NCBI GenBank assembly: GCA_965224015.1
Contig: OZ245032.1
Location: 1,984,001 to 2,048,000 of the forward strand
Direction of reading: 5' to 3'
Length of the DNA: 64,000 nucleotides
DNA from: CBDCVD01 sp965224015
GTDB taxonomy: Bacteria; Pseudomonadota; Alphaproteobacteria; Rhizobiales; CBDCVD01
The notes under the pieces are model-generated. The model saw only the letters and a program-made list of their open reading frames with translations. It was not told the DNA's origin and did no database searches. This document shows, piece after piece, positions 17,415 through 26,898 of the stretch. Made by a program: the position numbers and the translations under genes. Position 1 is the stretch's first letter, and the number at the start of each line of letters is the position of its first letter.

Positions 17415-18409
17415 GCGCGCCGCTCGTGCCTTGCGCCCTCAGCATTTTTCATGCGCACCTGACGCAAACGCGCAAAGTCTTCTCCTGCATGGTGGGACGA
17501 GCGTGTTAATGGGCTGGACGCGACCATAAGAAATCCCTTCGCGTAGGCGATCCTCTCATAGGCCTTAAACGCTTGGGGGGTGATAAACTCGGCCACAGGA
17601 TGGTGTTTTCGCGTCGGCTGCAAATACTGGCCAAGAGTAATAAAGTCCACATCTGCCGAGCGCAAATCATCCATGACCTGCATCACTTCATCCCGGCTCT
17701 CGCCGAGCCCGAGCATGATGCCCGATTTGGTAAATAATGCGCGATCGCGCTCCTTGACCTTTTGCAACAGGCGCAGGGAATGAAAATAGCGCGCTCCGGG
17801 GCGCACACGCAAATAAAGGGAAGGCACGGTTTCAAGATTGTGATTGAACACATCAGGACGCGCTTCGACAACGCGAGCCACGGCACCGCTTTTGCGCAGG
17901 AAATCCGGCGTTAGCACTTCGATCGTGGTCGTCGGCGCCTTCTTGCGAATGTGGCCAATCACCTCGCTAAAGTGCTGCGCGCCGCCATCATCAAGATCAT
18001 CCCGATCAACGGAGGTAATCACGGCATGATTAAGGCCAAGGCGCATGACCGCTTCGCCAACACGGGCGGGCTCATCAGGATCAAGCGGTCCTGGTATTCC
18101 GGTGCGCACGTTGCAAAACGCACAGGCGCGCGTGCACGTGTCCCCCATAATCATGAATGTGGCATGTTTTTGCGTCCAACATTCACCGATATTGGGGCAC
18201 GCGGCCTCCTCGCACACGGTGACCAGTCCATGGGCGCGCACCAGCGCCTGGGTTTTTGCAAACCCGGGGCCACCGGCTGCCTTTACGCGCAGCCACGGCG
18301 GTTTGCGAAGGACCGGCGCATCGGCCCTGCGAACCTTTTCCGGATGGCGAGGCCTGGGCAAAGATCCCACCGGGCGGTTCCGCTTTTGTCCTTCGATAAT
18401 GGTTACCAT
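17411..18409 (-). CDS. lipA: Lipoyl synthase
   Basis: 332 residues. Radical SAM enzyme that inserts two sulfurs into protein-bound octanoyl groups, making lipoate for pyruvate and 2-oxoglutarate dehydrogenases. Auxiliary cluster motif CEEAACPNIGEC, radical SAM motif CTRACAFC, and RSSHHAGE containing the serine that ligates the auxiliary cluster. ATG start gives a normal N-terminal extension. Its upstream region holds repeat C copy 2 and, across that, the end of lpxB. Confidence 0.97.
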   Translation of the reverse strand: MVTIIEGQKRNRPVGSLPRPRHPEKVRRADAPVLRKPPWLRVKAAGGPGFAKTQALVRAHGLVTVCEEAACPNIGECWTQKHATFMIMGDTCTRACAFCNVRTGIPGPLDPDEPARVGEAVMRLGLNHAVITSVDRDDLDDGGAQHFSEVIGHIRKKAPTTTIEVLTPDFLRKSGAVARVVEARPDVFNHNLETVPSLYLRVRPGARYFHSLRLLQKVKERDRALFTKSGIMLGLGESRDEVMQVMDDLRSADVDFITLGQYLQPTRKHHPVAEFITPQAFKAYERIAYAKGFLMVASSPLTRSSHHAGEDFARLRQVRMKNAEGARHERRA

Positions 18410-18440
18410 GGTTAATCTTTCGTGAATATCCGGCTTAACC

Positions 18441-18579
18441 AGATCAGCATAGGCTTCGCTTTACCGCTCGCAAAATGGGTATAGCGAAACCCATAAAGCT
18501 GATCGCCCTGAAATCTATAGCAAAATGCGGGAAAAATACGGGAATGACCATGATTCCAATCAAACGCATTTTGCTATAG
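18441..18579 (+). repeat. Dispersed repeat C, copy 2
   Basis: AGATCAGCATAGGCTTCGCT through ACGCATTTTGCTATAG. First hairpin GATCAGC...GCTGATC encloses CTTCGC/GCGAAA pairs. Second stem CTATAGCAAAATGC/GCATTTTGCTATAG is perfect. The distal end codes for the last residues and stop of LpxB (minus strand). Confidence 0.85.
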
Positions 18580-19795
18580 TCCCGTGCACGCCGTTATAGA
18601 CGTTTTCTTTCCCTATATGATCGAAAACGATGCGTGCTGCAAGGGCTGAAGGGGTCTTGGCCTTGATCCGCATGTCTTTTCGTAAACGCCGAAAAGCCTC
18701 GATTTGGGCATCTCGCTGTGGCGTTAAATCAAGAAGCGGGGCCAGAGCCTGTGCCAGGGCAGTGGGCGTGCAATCCTGATCAAGAAACTCCGGCACGATT
18801 CGCTGCTCCAAAATGAGGTTCGTTAATACCATCGTATCAACGCTCGCCAACCACTTCAACGAGCGCTCCAGCGCACCCAGCTTATAGGCAACCACCATGG
18901 GCACTCCGGCCATGGCCAATTCCAAAGTCACCGTGCCGGACGCAGCAAGAGCCCCGTGGGCGTGACGAAATACGGCCCATTTTTCCCTTTCACCACGCAC
19001 GATCTCAACCGGTACCGGCCAATGGGCAACGGCGGCTGCAATCTCGTCAGCAAGGTGATCAACGGCAGGTATGACCGCCTCGAAAAAGACGCCCATGCAT
19101 TGTAGCTTAACCAGTGTCTCGGCAAAAACGGGGAGCAGCCGCCTGATTTCGCTAGTGCGGCTGCCGGGTAAAACAACAAGACGTGGTTTGACACTGGCTT
19201 TGGCATCAAGATCACGTCGCTCACCAGGATTCGGCGTATAGTCCCGGTGCCGGGTGATAACAGGGTGCCCGACATATGTACAGGGCGGCCCCTTAAGGCG
19301 CGAGAACGCGGCAGACTCGAATGGCAAGATTGCCATGACGTGATCCACGTAAGCGCGCATCGCCCGGGCCCGCCACGGTCGCCAGGCCCAGACGCTCGGC
19401 CCTACATAATTGATGATTGGAACATTTGGCAGCGCTCGATGTACCCGTTTTGCCAAACGCTGGGTAAAATCAGGACTATCAATGATTACCAGACAATGGG
19501 GCTGCGCCGCGATAACGGCCTGTGTTGCCTCGCGTAAGCGGCGCATGATCTGGGGCAATCGTTTGATCACGGGGCCCAGCCCCATGACCGCTATATCGGA
19601 CAGAGGAAACAGACTTGTCAGTCCGTTTGCCGACATGCGCGGCCCGCTGGTTCCAATATAGCGAACCCTCGCTTTGGGGAGTTCCTGCGCAACCAACGCG
19701 TCCAGCGCGCACATAAGCCCCGCACCAAGCTGATCGCCGGATTCCTCGCCGACAATAATCGCGACCCGTATGTCTTGCTGACGGCCAGTACTCAT
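18560..19795 (-). CDS. lpxB: Lipid-A-disaccharide synthase
   Basis: 411 residues. Joins UDP-2,3-diacylglucosamine and lipid X into the tetraacyl disaccharide of lipid A at the inner membrane. N-terminal GEESGDQLGAGLM, the NYVGPSVWAWRP segment, VLPGSRTSEIRRLLP and the C-terminal ASGTVTLELAMAGVPMVVAY donor site are GT19 signatures. Overlaps lpxI by 4 bp. The C-terminal TIAKCV is encoded by the palindromic end of repeat C, so the native end was changed by the element. Confidence 0.96.
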   Translation of the reverse strand: MSTGRQQDIRVAIIVGEESGDQLGAGLMCALDALVAQELPKARVRYIGTSGPRMSANGLTSLFPLSDIAVMGLGPVIKRLPQIMRRLREATQAVIAAQPHCLVIIDSPDFTQRLAKRVHRALPNVPIINYVGPSVWAWRPWRARAMRAYVDHVMAILPFESAAFSRLKGPPCTYVGHPVITRHRDYTPNPGERRDLDAKASVKPRLVVLPGSRTSEIRRLLPVFAETLVKLQCMGVFFEAVIPAVDHLADEIAAAVAHWPVPVEIVRGEREKWAVFRHAHGALAASGTVTLELAMAGVPMVVAYKLGALERSLKWLASVDTMVLTNLILEQRIVPEFLDQDCTPTALAQALAPLLDLTPQRDAQIEAFRRLRKDMRIKAKTPSALAARIVFDHIGKENVYNGVHGTIAKCV

Positions 19796-20658
19796 GTTGC
19801 GACTTCACTTGCATTGATGCCATAAATGAACAGTCCAAGGCGCCGCGCGCACGCCAGCGTTTTCGCCCGCTCGGCAATCAAAACCCGCCCCGCCTCAAGC
19901 ACAATGCCGGCTAGCTTCGCCTCATTGGCCAGAACAACCGTATGCTCACCAATGGTAGGCAAGTCGACACGCAAATCCTGACCAGGTTTGACGCCTTTGA
20001 TCAAAATGCCGCGCCGCCCGGTTTTGGGTAAGCGCCCCGTCGCGCGCATCGAAGCTGAACGCTCAAGTAACCCGTCCGTGCCTTCTGCGCCCTCAATAGC
20101 CACCACGCGCCCGTCCATTACTACCGCCGCCTGGCCCATGTCAAAGCTGCCGACAGCCTGCAAAACCGACCATCCTTGCGCCATGTTGTGATGAGCATCC
20201 TTGTCCGGCGGCCTACCGGCAATCACGCCTGTGGGAGCGGTCAGGCCTGGAGCAATCTCATGCGCCCCAATAACCGAAATCCCCTCATTCTCAAAATAAT
20301 CGGCAATCTTGACCAGCAACGTGTCATCGCCCCCAAGCGCCATGGACAGAATATCCGGCAGGCGCGTGAGAGTTCCAAAATCAAAACGAAGTGCCTTCAA
20401 ATCAGGTCTCGTGACCGCGCCAATAAGTACGACCTCGGTACAGGCGCGTTTACGCAAAAGCGCAAACAGTCGCCCCACTTGCCCCAATTCAAGAAATTCA
20501 TGCGGAAAGGCGCGCAAGGCCTCCTCCGCAACGCCGCGAATCCCAACAATAAATACGTCCCGCCCCGCAGCCCTTGCACAGTGGGCAACCTCTGCCGGCA
20601 GCGATCCACCACCGGCGACAATGGCAACAGGAGCGTTATTCGGGACCACTGCTGACAC
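19792..20658 (-). CDS. lpxI: UDP-2,3-diacylglucosamine pyrophosphatase LpxI
   Basis: 288 residues. Cleaves UDP-2,3-diacylglucosamine to lipid X; LpxI replaces LpxH in Alphaproteobacteria. Seen: N-terminal PVAIVAGGGSLPAEVA, the central WSVLQAVGSFDMGQAAVVMD and the C-terminal RRGILIKGVKPGQDLRVDLP, all typical of the former DUF1009 family. Sits between lpxA (11-bp gap) and lpxB (overlap), the canonical position. Confidence 0.95.
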   Translation of the reverse strand: MSAVVPNNAPVAIVAGGGSLPAEVAHCARAAGRDVFIVGIRGVAEEALRAFPHEFLELGQVGRLFALLRKRACTEVVLIGAVTRPDLKALRFDFGTLTRLPDILSMALGGDDTLLVKIADYFENEGISVIGAHEIAPGLTAPTGVIAGRPPDKDAHHNMAQGWSVLQAVGSFDMGQAAVVMDGRVVAIEGAEGTDGLLERSASMRATGRLPKTGRRGILIKGVKPGQDLRVDLPTIGEHTVVLANEAKLAGIVLEAGRVLIAERAKTLACARRLGLFIYGINASEVAT

Positions 20659-20669
20659 ACCCTGGACCT

Positions 20670-21488
20670 TTAATCACAAGACCGTTTACGCGCATGGGGC
20701 GCGCGTCGCGGGGTACAAAGGGCCCGCTCGGACCCGGCGCGAACAAAGGCTACCATCTTTTCAACCAAGATTTGCCCCTGGTAGGCCTGGGCGATCTGCT
20801 CGGCGCGCTCCAGAACCGGTGCACTTTCGTCAAAAAGTTCTTTATAGGCCGCACGCAGGGCATGAATGTCCTGGCGCGGGACACCTGATCGTTTGAGTCC
20901 AACAAGATTCAACCCCCCCAAACTGGCCCGATTACCAAGGGCCGAACCAAAGGGGATGACGTCGTTCTCAACACCACTCATACCGCCGATAAAGGCTCCC
21001 TCCCCAATACGCACAAACTGATGTACCGCTGACAGCCCCCCAAGAATGGCGCGGTCGTCGATTGTCACATGGCCCGCGAGGGTTGCGTTATTGGCAAGAA
21101 TAACTTCATTGCCAATGAGGCAATCATGGGCCACATGGGAGCCGACCATAAGCAGGCAGCGGTCTCCGACCCGTGTCTCGAGGGTACCTCCTTGCGTTCC
21201 CGGGTTCAGGGTCACGTGCTCGCGGATCGTGCAATCAGCCCCCACAAAAAGCCGGCTTTCTTCCCCGGCGAACTTCAGGTCCTGCGGGGCATAGCCAAGG
21301 CTGGCAAACGGAAAGATATGGGTGTTAGCACCTATATGGGTATCGCCGGCAATCGCCACATGGGCCTCGATGACAACGCCGGCATCGAGTTTTACCTGAG
21401 GTCCCACAACACTGAAAGGGCCAACCCGCACGTCGTCGGCCAGCCTTGCCTTGTCATCGACAATGGCTGTTGGATGAATATCTGGCAT
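20670..21488 (-). CDS. lpxA: UDP-N-acetylglucosamine O-acyltransferase LpxA
   Basis: 272 residues. First step of lipid A synthesis: moves a hydroxyacyl chain from ACP to UDP-GlcNAc. Left-handed beta-helix hexapeptide repeats from IHPTAIVDD to about residue 190, catalytic His in VGSHVAHDCLIGN, and the GLNLVGLKRSG segment before the helical C-terminus. About ten residues longer than typical, with a basic tail (RAPHARKRSCD). Separated from fabZ by 190 bp containing a decayed repeat A. Confidence 0.96.
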   Translation of the reverse strand: MPDIHPTAIVDDKARLADDVRVGPFSVVGPQVKLDAGVVIEAHVAIAGDTHIGANTHIFPFASLGYAPQDLKFAGEESRLFVGADCTIREHVTLNPGTQGGTLETRVGDRCLLMVGSHVAHDCLIGNEVILANNATLAGHVTIDDRAILGGLSAVHQFVRIGEGAFIGGMSGVENDVIPFGSALGNRASLGGLNLVGLKRSGVPRQDIHALRAAYKELFDESAPVLERAEQIAQAYQGQILVEKMVAFVRAGSERALCTPRRAPHARKRSCD

Positions 21489-21570
21489 AGGCTTAATTCA
21501 AACTCTCTTCTTGCTCAACCCGGCGCCGACGGGTGGCTTATCCTACCAATTTGCGTGCTAGATGTGTAAT

Positions 21571-21665
21571 GGCTTTAATACACGCCGGCTGGTGTACGGC
21601 CTTGATGATAACACACCGCTTTGACGCCAATCCATGAACCCTTATCAGGGACCCCTAGGTATAAA
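21571..21665 (+). repeat. Decayed dispersed repeat A between lpxA and fabZ
   Basis: GGCTTTAATACACGCCGGCT through CCCTTATCAGGGACCCCTAG retains the middle and right part of repeat A with many changes. Just before it, CTAGATGTGTAATGG (21558) resembles the end of repeat B. Inserted within an otherwise compact lipid A operon. Confidence 0.6.
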
Positions 21666-21678
21666 TAGGCTTGGCGTG

Positions 21679-22152
21679 TTACGTCTCTGACGGCATCCTG
21701 GTCACCAGCATTGCGCTGACCTCGGCTTGTGCTGCTGTGCGCCCTTCGACCTCTGCTGTGGCGGCAAAACGCCATATATTGCGCCGCTGCTTGAGTTTGC
21801 GCACGTGGTAGTGGATCGTATCTCCCGGCACAATAGGACGGCGAAACTTCGCCTTGTCGATAGTCATAAGATACACCACGCTTGGCTTGTCGCCCTGCGC
21901 CAGAACGCAAATCGCCCCCGCAGTCTGGGCCATTCCCTCAATGACCAAAACGCCCGGCATGACCGGCTCGTTTGGAAAATGCCCCGTAAAATGCGGCTCA
22001 TTGATGGTAACATTCTTAATGCCTGTCGCCGCCGCATCGCCATCTATGTTCACGATCCGGTCGATCATCAATAAAGGATAGCGATGGGGCAACAGTTGCA
22101 TCACCCGCTTGATATCGGCTGTATCCAATTCAGTTTGGCGTCGCTCGTCCAT
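21679..22152 (-). CDS. fabZ: 3-hydroxyacyl-[acyl-carrier-protein] dehydratase FabZ
   Basis: 157 residues with a hotdog fold. Dehydrates 3-hydroxyacyl-ACP in fatty acid elongation and competes with LpxA/LpxD for hydroxyacyl-ACP. Seen: HRYPLLMIDRI, catalytic His in HFTGHFPNEPVMPGVL and Glu in VIEGMAQ. Lies between lpxD and lpxA as usual in Alphaproteobacteria. Confidence 0.96.
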   Translation of the reverse strand: MDERRQTELDTADIKRVMQLLPHRYPLLMIDRIVNIDGDAAATGIKNVTINEPHFTGHFPNEPVMPGVLVIEGMAQTAGAICVLAQGDKPSVVYLMTIDKAKFRRPIVPGDTIHYHVRKLKQRRNIWRFAATAEVEGRTAAQAEVSAMLVTRMPSET

Positions 22153-22255
22153 GAGGTTGTAACCGTAGTGTGATCAAGTTGCGGTGTGCTCTTCATGCTG
22201 CCCGGCTCACAGCGCAGGTTTGCACATCACTTGTCTAGCGCCCTTGTCTGGCACC

Positions 22256-23344
22256 CTATTGACCTTGTCCCGAGGTGTTGCCGCGTTCGGCCAGTGTTTT
22301 CAGCACGGTGAGTTCGCGAAACCATGTGCGCACTGGCTTGGCAGGCGTACCCCCCCAGCGAACCCCTGGGGGCACATCAGACCTGACATTGCTGGAGGCC
22401 GCGATCTGGGCTCCCGCCCCGATGCGCACATGACCCACAACACCCACCTGGCCGCCCAACGCAACAAAATCCTCCAGCACCGCGCTGCCTGCGATTCCGG
22501 TCTGAGAAACAACAATACAATGGCGCCCAATCACCACGTTATGACCGATTTGCACAAGATTATCAATCTTGCTTCCCTCGCCAATAATCGTATCCCGATT
22601 TGCGCCGCGGTCAACACAAGAATTTGCACCGATCTCGACATGATCCTGAATAATGACCCGGCCGAACTGAGGGACTTTGGTGTGCCCCGTCGCGCCCATT
22701 GCAAATCCAAATCCGTCCTGGCCGATACGCACGCCGCTGTGAATAATAACATTGTCACCAAGAAGCGCGTAACTAATGGTTGCGCCCGTTCCAATACGGC
22801 ATCGCCTGCCCACTTGCACGTTGGCCCCAATGACAGCGCCCGCGCAGATCACCGTTTCGGCACCAATAGCAGCCCCGGCCCCAATGACCGCCCCCGGCTC
22901 AACAATGACACCCGTCTCAAGACTGGCTTTCGGGTGAACTGTTCCCCTGTGTCCCTCTTGCGCCCGCGCAGGGTCAACGTCATAAGCGCCCGGCGCGCGT
23001 AGAGCGGTGGGATAAAAATAGCTGGCGACCTGCGCATAAGCGCGATAGGGATCATCGACACAAAGGGCCATAACAGAGGTTGGAACCCGCCCCGCAAAAC
23101 GCGCCTTGACAAGGCACGCGCTGGCGTTTGTCGAGTTAAGCTGCTCGGCGTAACGGGCATTGTCAAAGAACACAAGTGTTCCTGGGCGCGCGCTATCAAG
23201 AGCTGCAACATCGTCAATCATGACCCCACCCGGATGGTCCGGCGCTGAGGCGCTAGCGCCATAAGCCTCGGCCCCGGTCAGCGCAATGATCTCGGCAATG
23301 GAAAGGGAAGGGGCGCGGTCAAAAAACTCGGGAGCATCAGACAT
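22256..23344 (-). CDS. lpxD: UDP-3-O-acylglucosamine N-acyltransferase LpxD
   Basis: About 362 residues when started at the internal methionine before SDAPEFFD; the longer open frame begins at 23371. Adds the second hydroxyacyl chain during lipid A synthesis. N-terminal uridine-binding domain (LSIAEIIALTGAEAYG, ALDSARPGTLVFFDNARY), then hexapeptide repeats and the catalytic His region IGHNVVIGRHC. A C-terminal helix ends the chain. Follows bamA in the same direction with a 217-bp gap that carries a fragment of repeat A. Confidence 0.95.
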   Translation of the reverse strand: MSDAPEFFDRAPSLSIAEIIALTGAEAYGASASAPDHPGGVMIDDVAALDSARPGTLVFFDNARYAEQLNSTNASACLVKARFAGRVPTSVMALCVDDPYRAYAQVASYFYPTALRAPGAYDVDPARAQEGHRGTVHPKASLETGVIVEPGAVIGAGAAIGAETVICAGAVIGANVQVGRRCRIGTGATISYALLGDNVIIHSGVRIGQDGFGFAMGATGHTKVPQFGRVIIQDHVEIGANSCVDRGANRDTIIGEGSKIDNLVQIGHNVVIGRHCIVVSQTGIAGSAVLEDFVALGGQVGVVGHVRIGAGAQIAASSNVRSDVPPGVRWGGTPAKPVRTWFRELTVLKTLAERGNTSGQGQ

Positions 23345-23412
23345 GCAAAGGATCGCCTGCGATAAGAACAAACCGGCCCGAAGGCACTTTCGATCATCCG
23401 GGAACGTCTATT

Positions 23413-23450
23413 TATACCAGCGGTATTGGCTTTATAGACACGCTGACTTG
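23413..23450 (+). repeat. Fragment of dispersed repeat A
   Basis: TATACCAGCGGTATTGGCTT followed by TATAGACACGCTGACTTGTG, the left third of repeat A, between bamA and lpxD. Preceded by GGGAACGTCTATT, the flank often found with repeat D. Confidence 0.6.
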
Positions 23451-23561
23451 TGGGCCTCTCCATCAATGGACATTACCAGCCCATGCCCTCGTCCATCCCC
23501 ATAAAAAATGGCACCCGAAGCCGCTTGGCCAGCCTGTGGAATTGACAAAACTGAAAAGGCT

Positions 23562-25946
23562 CTAAAATCGCGTGTAGGCTCCGACCCGGAACCACTGGGT
23601 CTTATCGTAAGGCTGCTTTTTAACCACGTGGGAGAAGTCCGCGCGAATGGGACCAAAGGGCGAACGCCATATCAGACTACCACCCACGGAGGCTCTGATC
23701 TTGCTGTCGTTGTAGTACTCAGCCTTTGTAAGGGGTGCAACATTGCCGGGATCAAACAATGTTCCCGCCTCGGCAAAGACGGCAGACGAAAACCCAAGTT
23801 CTTCAGGTAGCAGCGGGATGGGAAAGCGCACCTCGGTGGTGGCGTTATAATACATGGTTCCCCCCAAAGCGTTGCCACGAGAGGTGCGATCGCGAGGACC
23901 ATAACCAAGGGAGGCAAAGCCGCGGATGGTCTCACCGCCTTGGAAAAAGTTATCGATCAGGCGCATATCGCTGTCGCCACTCCAGCCGCGCATGGCGCCA
24001 GCGCGAAAACGCACCATGCCAACAAAGTTCAAATCCTCGCTAAAGGGATAGAAGGCGCTGGCATGAAGGGTCGCACGGATAAACTTTACGTCACCACCGA
24101 GTCCGGCAACATCGCCAGACAGATTAACATAATATCCCTTTGACGGTTCCTGTTTGTTATCCAGCGTATCATAGACAAGGGAAACACCAACAATAGAGGC
24201 GGTTGACTTGTTACGAGCCGAGCATAGGGCGCGGTTCAAGTAGTCGGCACATGACCGAGCCTTTTTATTTGGATCCTTTATTGATGCAGCTATCGAATCA
24301 TCAATCTCTTTCTGCGCCGCATCACTCAGTTTGATATTACGCTGCTCAAGGCTATATTTTAAAAATAAAGTGAGCTCATCTTCCTTGATCGGCAAGCCGA
24401 GGCGAATACTCCCACCGGTAGAGTCCATTTTATAATTGCGGTAATCGGTCGACCCCTGCGAGCTGTGATGGCCGGAAAGCCCCAGGGACATGCGCCGGTC
24501 CATGAAAAACGGTTCCACAAAGGAGAACTCGTAGGACCGTTGATCCTTACCGAACTTTCCTGTCAGGGCCACATATTGTCCGCGGCCCATGAAGTTGCGC
24601 TCCTTGAATGTGACATCGGCGACGAATGACTTGTCGGAATAGCCCACGCCAGCGCTCAGGGAACCGGTTGCTTTTTCCGAAACGTCGACATTAACGATGA
24701 CCTTATCAGGTGTGGAACCCGGCTCGGTGGAAATACTGACGTTGTTGAAAAAGTCAAGATTTCGTAACCGTCGCTCCGCCTTGTCGGCCAGAGCCCGGTT
24801 GTAGGCATCTCCCTCCGCCATATCGAATTCACGGCGGATGACATAGTCGGCGCTGCGATCATTGCCGCGAATATTGATTCGCTCAATATAAATGCGCTGC
24901 CCCTCGTCGATGACATAGGTCAGGTCGACAGTCATGGCGTCAAAATCGCGTTCGGCGCGCGAACGGACATCCACATGGGCAAATCCGCGCTCCGCCACGG
25001 CAATGGTCAGGTCCTCGACAGTTCTCTGCACATCGCTGCCGTTATAAACATCACCCGTTTGTGTGCGCACAAGGCGCGCCAGGCTATCGGCATCGATTTC
25101 GCTCAGGACCGTCTCGATAGCCACCTCACCGATGGAATAACGCTTACCCTCGTCAACCATGAAGGTAATGGTGTAGTTGTTTCTCTCGGCGTTGAAATCG
25201 CCCTGCACAGACAGGACCTGGAAGTCGATATAGCCGTTCTTATGATAAAACCGGCGCAGCAGTTCCTGATCAGCATCAAGACGATCCGGATCGTATATGT
25301 CCGTTGTGCGCAGGAAACTCAAAAGCCCGGATTCGCGCGTGGTAATGACTCGCTTGAGGCGATAGTCGCTGAAATTCTCGTTGCCTTCAAAGACAATATC
25401 AGCGACCCGGGTCTTGTCTCCCTCAACGATGGTAAAAATCAGGTCAACACGGCCATCATCAAGAGGCTCGGCGCGCGCTGAAACAGTGGCCTTCTCGCGT
25501 CCACTGCGTCTGTAGGTCTCTTCAATGCGCGCGACATCATTATCCACCTGCGCCTGGCTAAAAACGCCACGCGCCTGCGACGAAACGGTGCCTGCCAGAG
25601 TGGCGTCCGGCAGTTTTTTGTTGCCACGAAAGATCACGCGGCTGATTACCGGATATTCTTCAACGGTAACAATTAATGTGTTTCCGGAACGGCGAATGGC
25701 GACATCACGAAAGAGGCCTGTTGCAAACAGCGCCTGGGTTGATTCGTCGCGCGCCGCCGCGCTCGCCGAGCGCACCACATAAGCCCGTATGGTCTCAGCA
25801 TCTATACGTTTGTTCCCCTGAACCACAATCCGCGAAACGGACTGTGCACTCGCCGTCGCAACAGCAAACGGCGCATAACTTGGTAAGAGCCCCGAACCGA
25901 GTTGAATGGCGAACATCGTAAATGAGAGCAAAATGAGCCGTTTCAT
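23562..25946 (-). CDS. bamA: Outer membrane protein assembly factor BamA
   Basis: About 794 residues. Core of the BAM machine that folds beta-barrel proteins into the outer membrane. Signal peptide, then five POTRA domains (first begins SRIVVQGNKRIDAETI; repeats show VIFRGNKKLPD, IVFEGNENFSDYRL, INIRGNDRSADYVI), then a 16-strand barrel with the VRGF-type motif seen as IRGFASLGYGPRD and a C-terminal aromatic ending GAYTRF. ATG at 25946 (MKRLILLSF) is the better start than 25964. In many relatives rseP lies upstream; here the upstream 0.8 kb is gene-free. Confidence 0.96.
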   Translation of the reverse strand: MKRLILLSFTMFAIQLGSGLLPSYAPFAVATASAQSVSRIVVQGNKRIDAETIRAYVVRSASAAARDESTQALFATGLFRDVAIRRSGNTLIVTVEEYPVISRVIFRGNKKLPDATLAGTVSSQARGVFSQAQVDNDVARIEETYRRSGREKATVSARAEPLDDGRVDLIFTIVEGDKTRVADIVFEGNENFSDYRLKRVITTRESGLLSFLRTTDIYDPDRLDADQELLRRFYHKNGYIDFQVLSVQGDFNAERNNYTITFMVDEGKRYSIGEVAIETVLSEIDADSLARLVRTQTGDVYNGSDVQRTVEDLTIAVAERGFAHVDVRSRAERDFDAMTVDLTYVIDEGQRIYIERINIRGNDRSADYVIRREFDMAEGDAYNRALADKAERRLRNLDFFNNVSISTEPGSTPDKVIVNVDVSEKATGSLSAGVGYSDKSFVADVTFKERNFMGRGQYVALTGKFGKDQRSYEFSFVEPFFMDRRMSLGLSGHHSSQGSTDYRNYKMDSTGGSIRLGLPIKEDELTLFLKYSLEQRNIKLSDAAQKEIDDSIAASIKDPNKKARSCADYLNRALCSARNKSTASIVGVSLVYDTLDNKQEPSKGYYVNLSGDVAGLGGDVKFIRATLHASAFYPFSEDLNFVGMVRFRAGAMRGWSGDSDMRLIDNFFQGGETIRGFASLGYGPRDRTSRGNALGGTMYYNATTEVRFPIPLLPEELGFSSAVFAEAGTLFDPGNVAPLTKAEYYNDSKIRASVGGSLIWRSPFGPIRADFSHVVKKQPYDKTQWFRVGAYTRF

Positions 25947-25964
25947 AATGCGATTGGGTGTCAT

Positions 25965-26384
25965 TGCGAATACACCTGGCCTGTTACTATCTCGTTAATG
26001 ATATCTCAACACGTCGTCTTTGAGTTTCACATATTTATGGCATGTTTACGACATCGGGTGCATGAAAACAACACCCGAATGCCGCTCCTTGTGCAAACTC
26101 ATGCGAACTTTAAGACACCGGTTGGCATTTGTGGTAAAAGCGTGCTGATTGTGTACACAACCAACGGCTCGTGCCCGTTGACACAGCGAGCATTCCTGGC
26201 TTTGTTCTACGGATTGCCGGGCTATTCAGGCATTATATACCCGTATAAACGCGTATCATACCGCGAAATGCGGCGAACACCGCCAAGCCGGAAGCGAATT
26301 CTCCCCCCAGCCAGCATGCAATTTATACATTTCTGGGCGCCAGGCAAGTCACCAGAACAACATTTCCTCACCTCTCGCGATGGG
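25965..26384. other. Gene-free region upstream of bamA
   Basis: 420 bp with no recognisable gene. It must contain the bamA promoter. An open frame of 129 codons on the plus strand has no family features and no ribosome binding site, and I do not accept it. Confidence 0.5.
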
Positions 26385-26604
26385 TAATACCAATGGCCTT
26401 TGCCAAGGACTCATGCATTGGATGTGCAACGTCAGGAGGTTGTCCCTGGTAAATGCATCGGGTGTAGGTGGCCATTCGTCTGATATGGCCTTGCTGGCGG
26501 CAATGGCCGCAATAACTTTGACTTCAGACCGGCCACCTTGAGAACAACCTATCGAAAGTTTACATCTAGAGCGCGCCTATAAAGCCAATACCGCTGGCAT
26601 TGGT
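26385..26604 (-). repeat. Composite: repeat A interrupted by an internally deleted repeat B
   Basis: Left piece TAATACCAATGGCCTTTGCC to 26421 and right piece CTATAAAGCCAATACCGCTG to 26604 are the two ends of repeat A (minus orientation). Between them, 26422-26570 is repeat B with both ends present (TGTGCAACGTCAGGAGGTTG at the left, TTTACATCTAG at the right) but with the central palindrome missing: GTCTGAT joins directly to ATGGCCTTGCTGG. The A interior was replaced or deleted. Confidence 0.75.
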
Positions 26605-26729
26605 CTTTCTCTTAGCCATAACCGGCGTTAAATAGAGGTCTCCGGCTTGCAAACGACAATCCAGACGTTTCTTTTCTTGAATCATGGGTTTGTCGTAGTG
26701 TAGCATCGCGTCTTATTGATTTGCAGTAT

Positions 26730-26806
26730 CGGAGTGTGGCGCAGTCTGGTAGCGCACCTCGTTCGGGACGAGGGGGTCGCAGGTTCAAATCCTGCCACTC
26801 CGACCA
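26730..26806 (+). tRNA. tRNA-Pro (anticodon CGG)
   Basis: 77 nt including encoded CCA. Acceptor CGGAGTG pairs with CACTCCG; anticodon stem CCTCG/CGAGG encloses loop TTCGGGA, giving anticodon CGG; T arm GCAGG-TTCAAAT-CCTGC. Followed within 6 bp by a partial repeat C. Confidence 0.97.
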
Positions 26807-26811
26807 GGTAT

Positions 26812-26877
26812 GCTATGGCAAAATGCGAGAAAAATACGGGAATTTCCATAATACCAGTTAAACGCATTTTGCTATAG
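26812..26877 (+). repeat. Partial dispersed repeat C, copy 3 (second hairpin only)
   Basis: GCTATGGCAAAATGC, a 30-nt loop and GCATTTTGCTATAG. The first GATCAGC hairpin is absent. Directly follows tRNA-Pro, where it could act as a transcript end. Confidence 0.75.
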
Positions 26878-26898
26878 TGCAAAAGCGCCCCTTCGGGT

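Noticed and set aside
22184..23002. 272-codon open frame on the plus strand
   Set aside because: It is antisense to lpxD, whose motifs are unmistakable. The translation has no family features.
25998..26387. 129-codon open frame upstream of bamA
   Set aside because: No ribosome site, no recognisable domain, and it ends inside repeat A.
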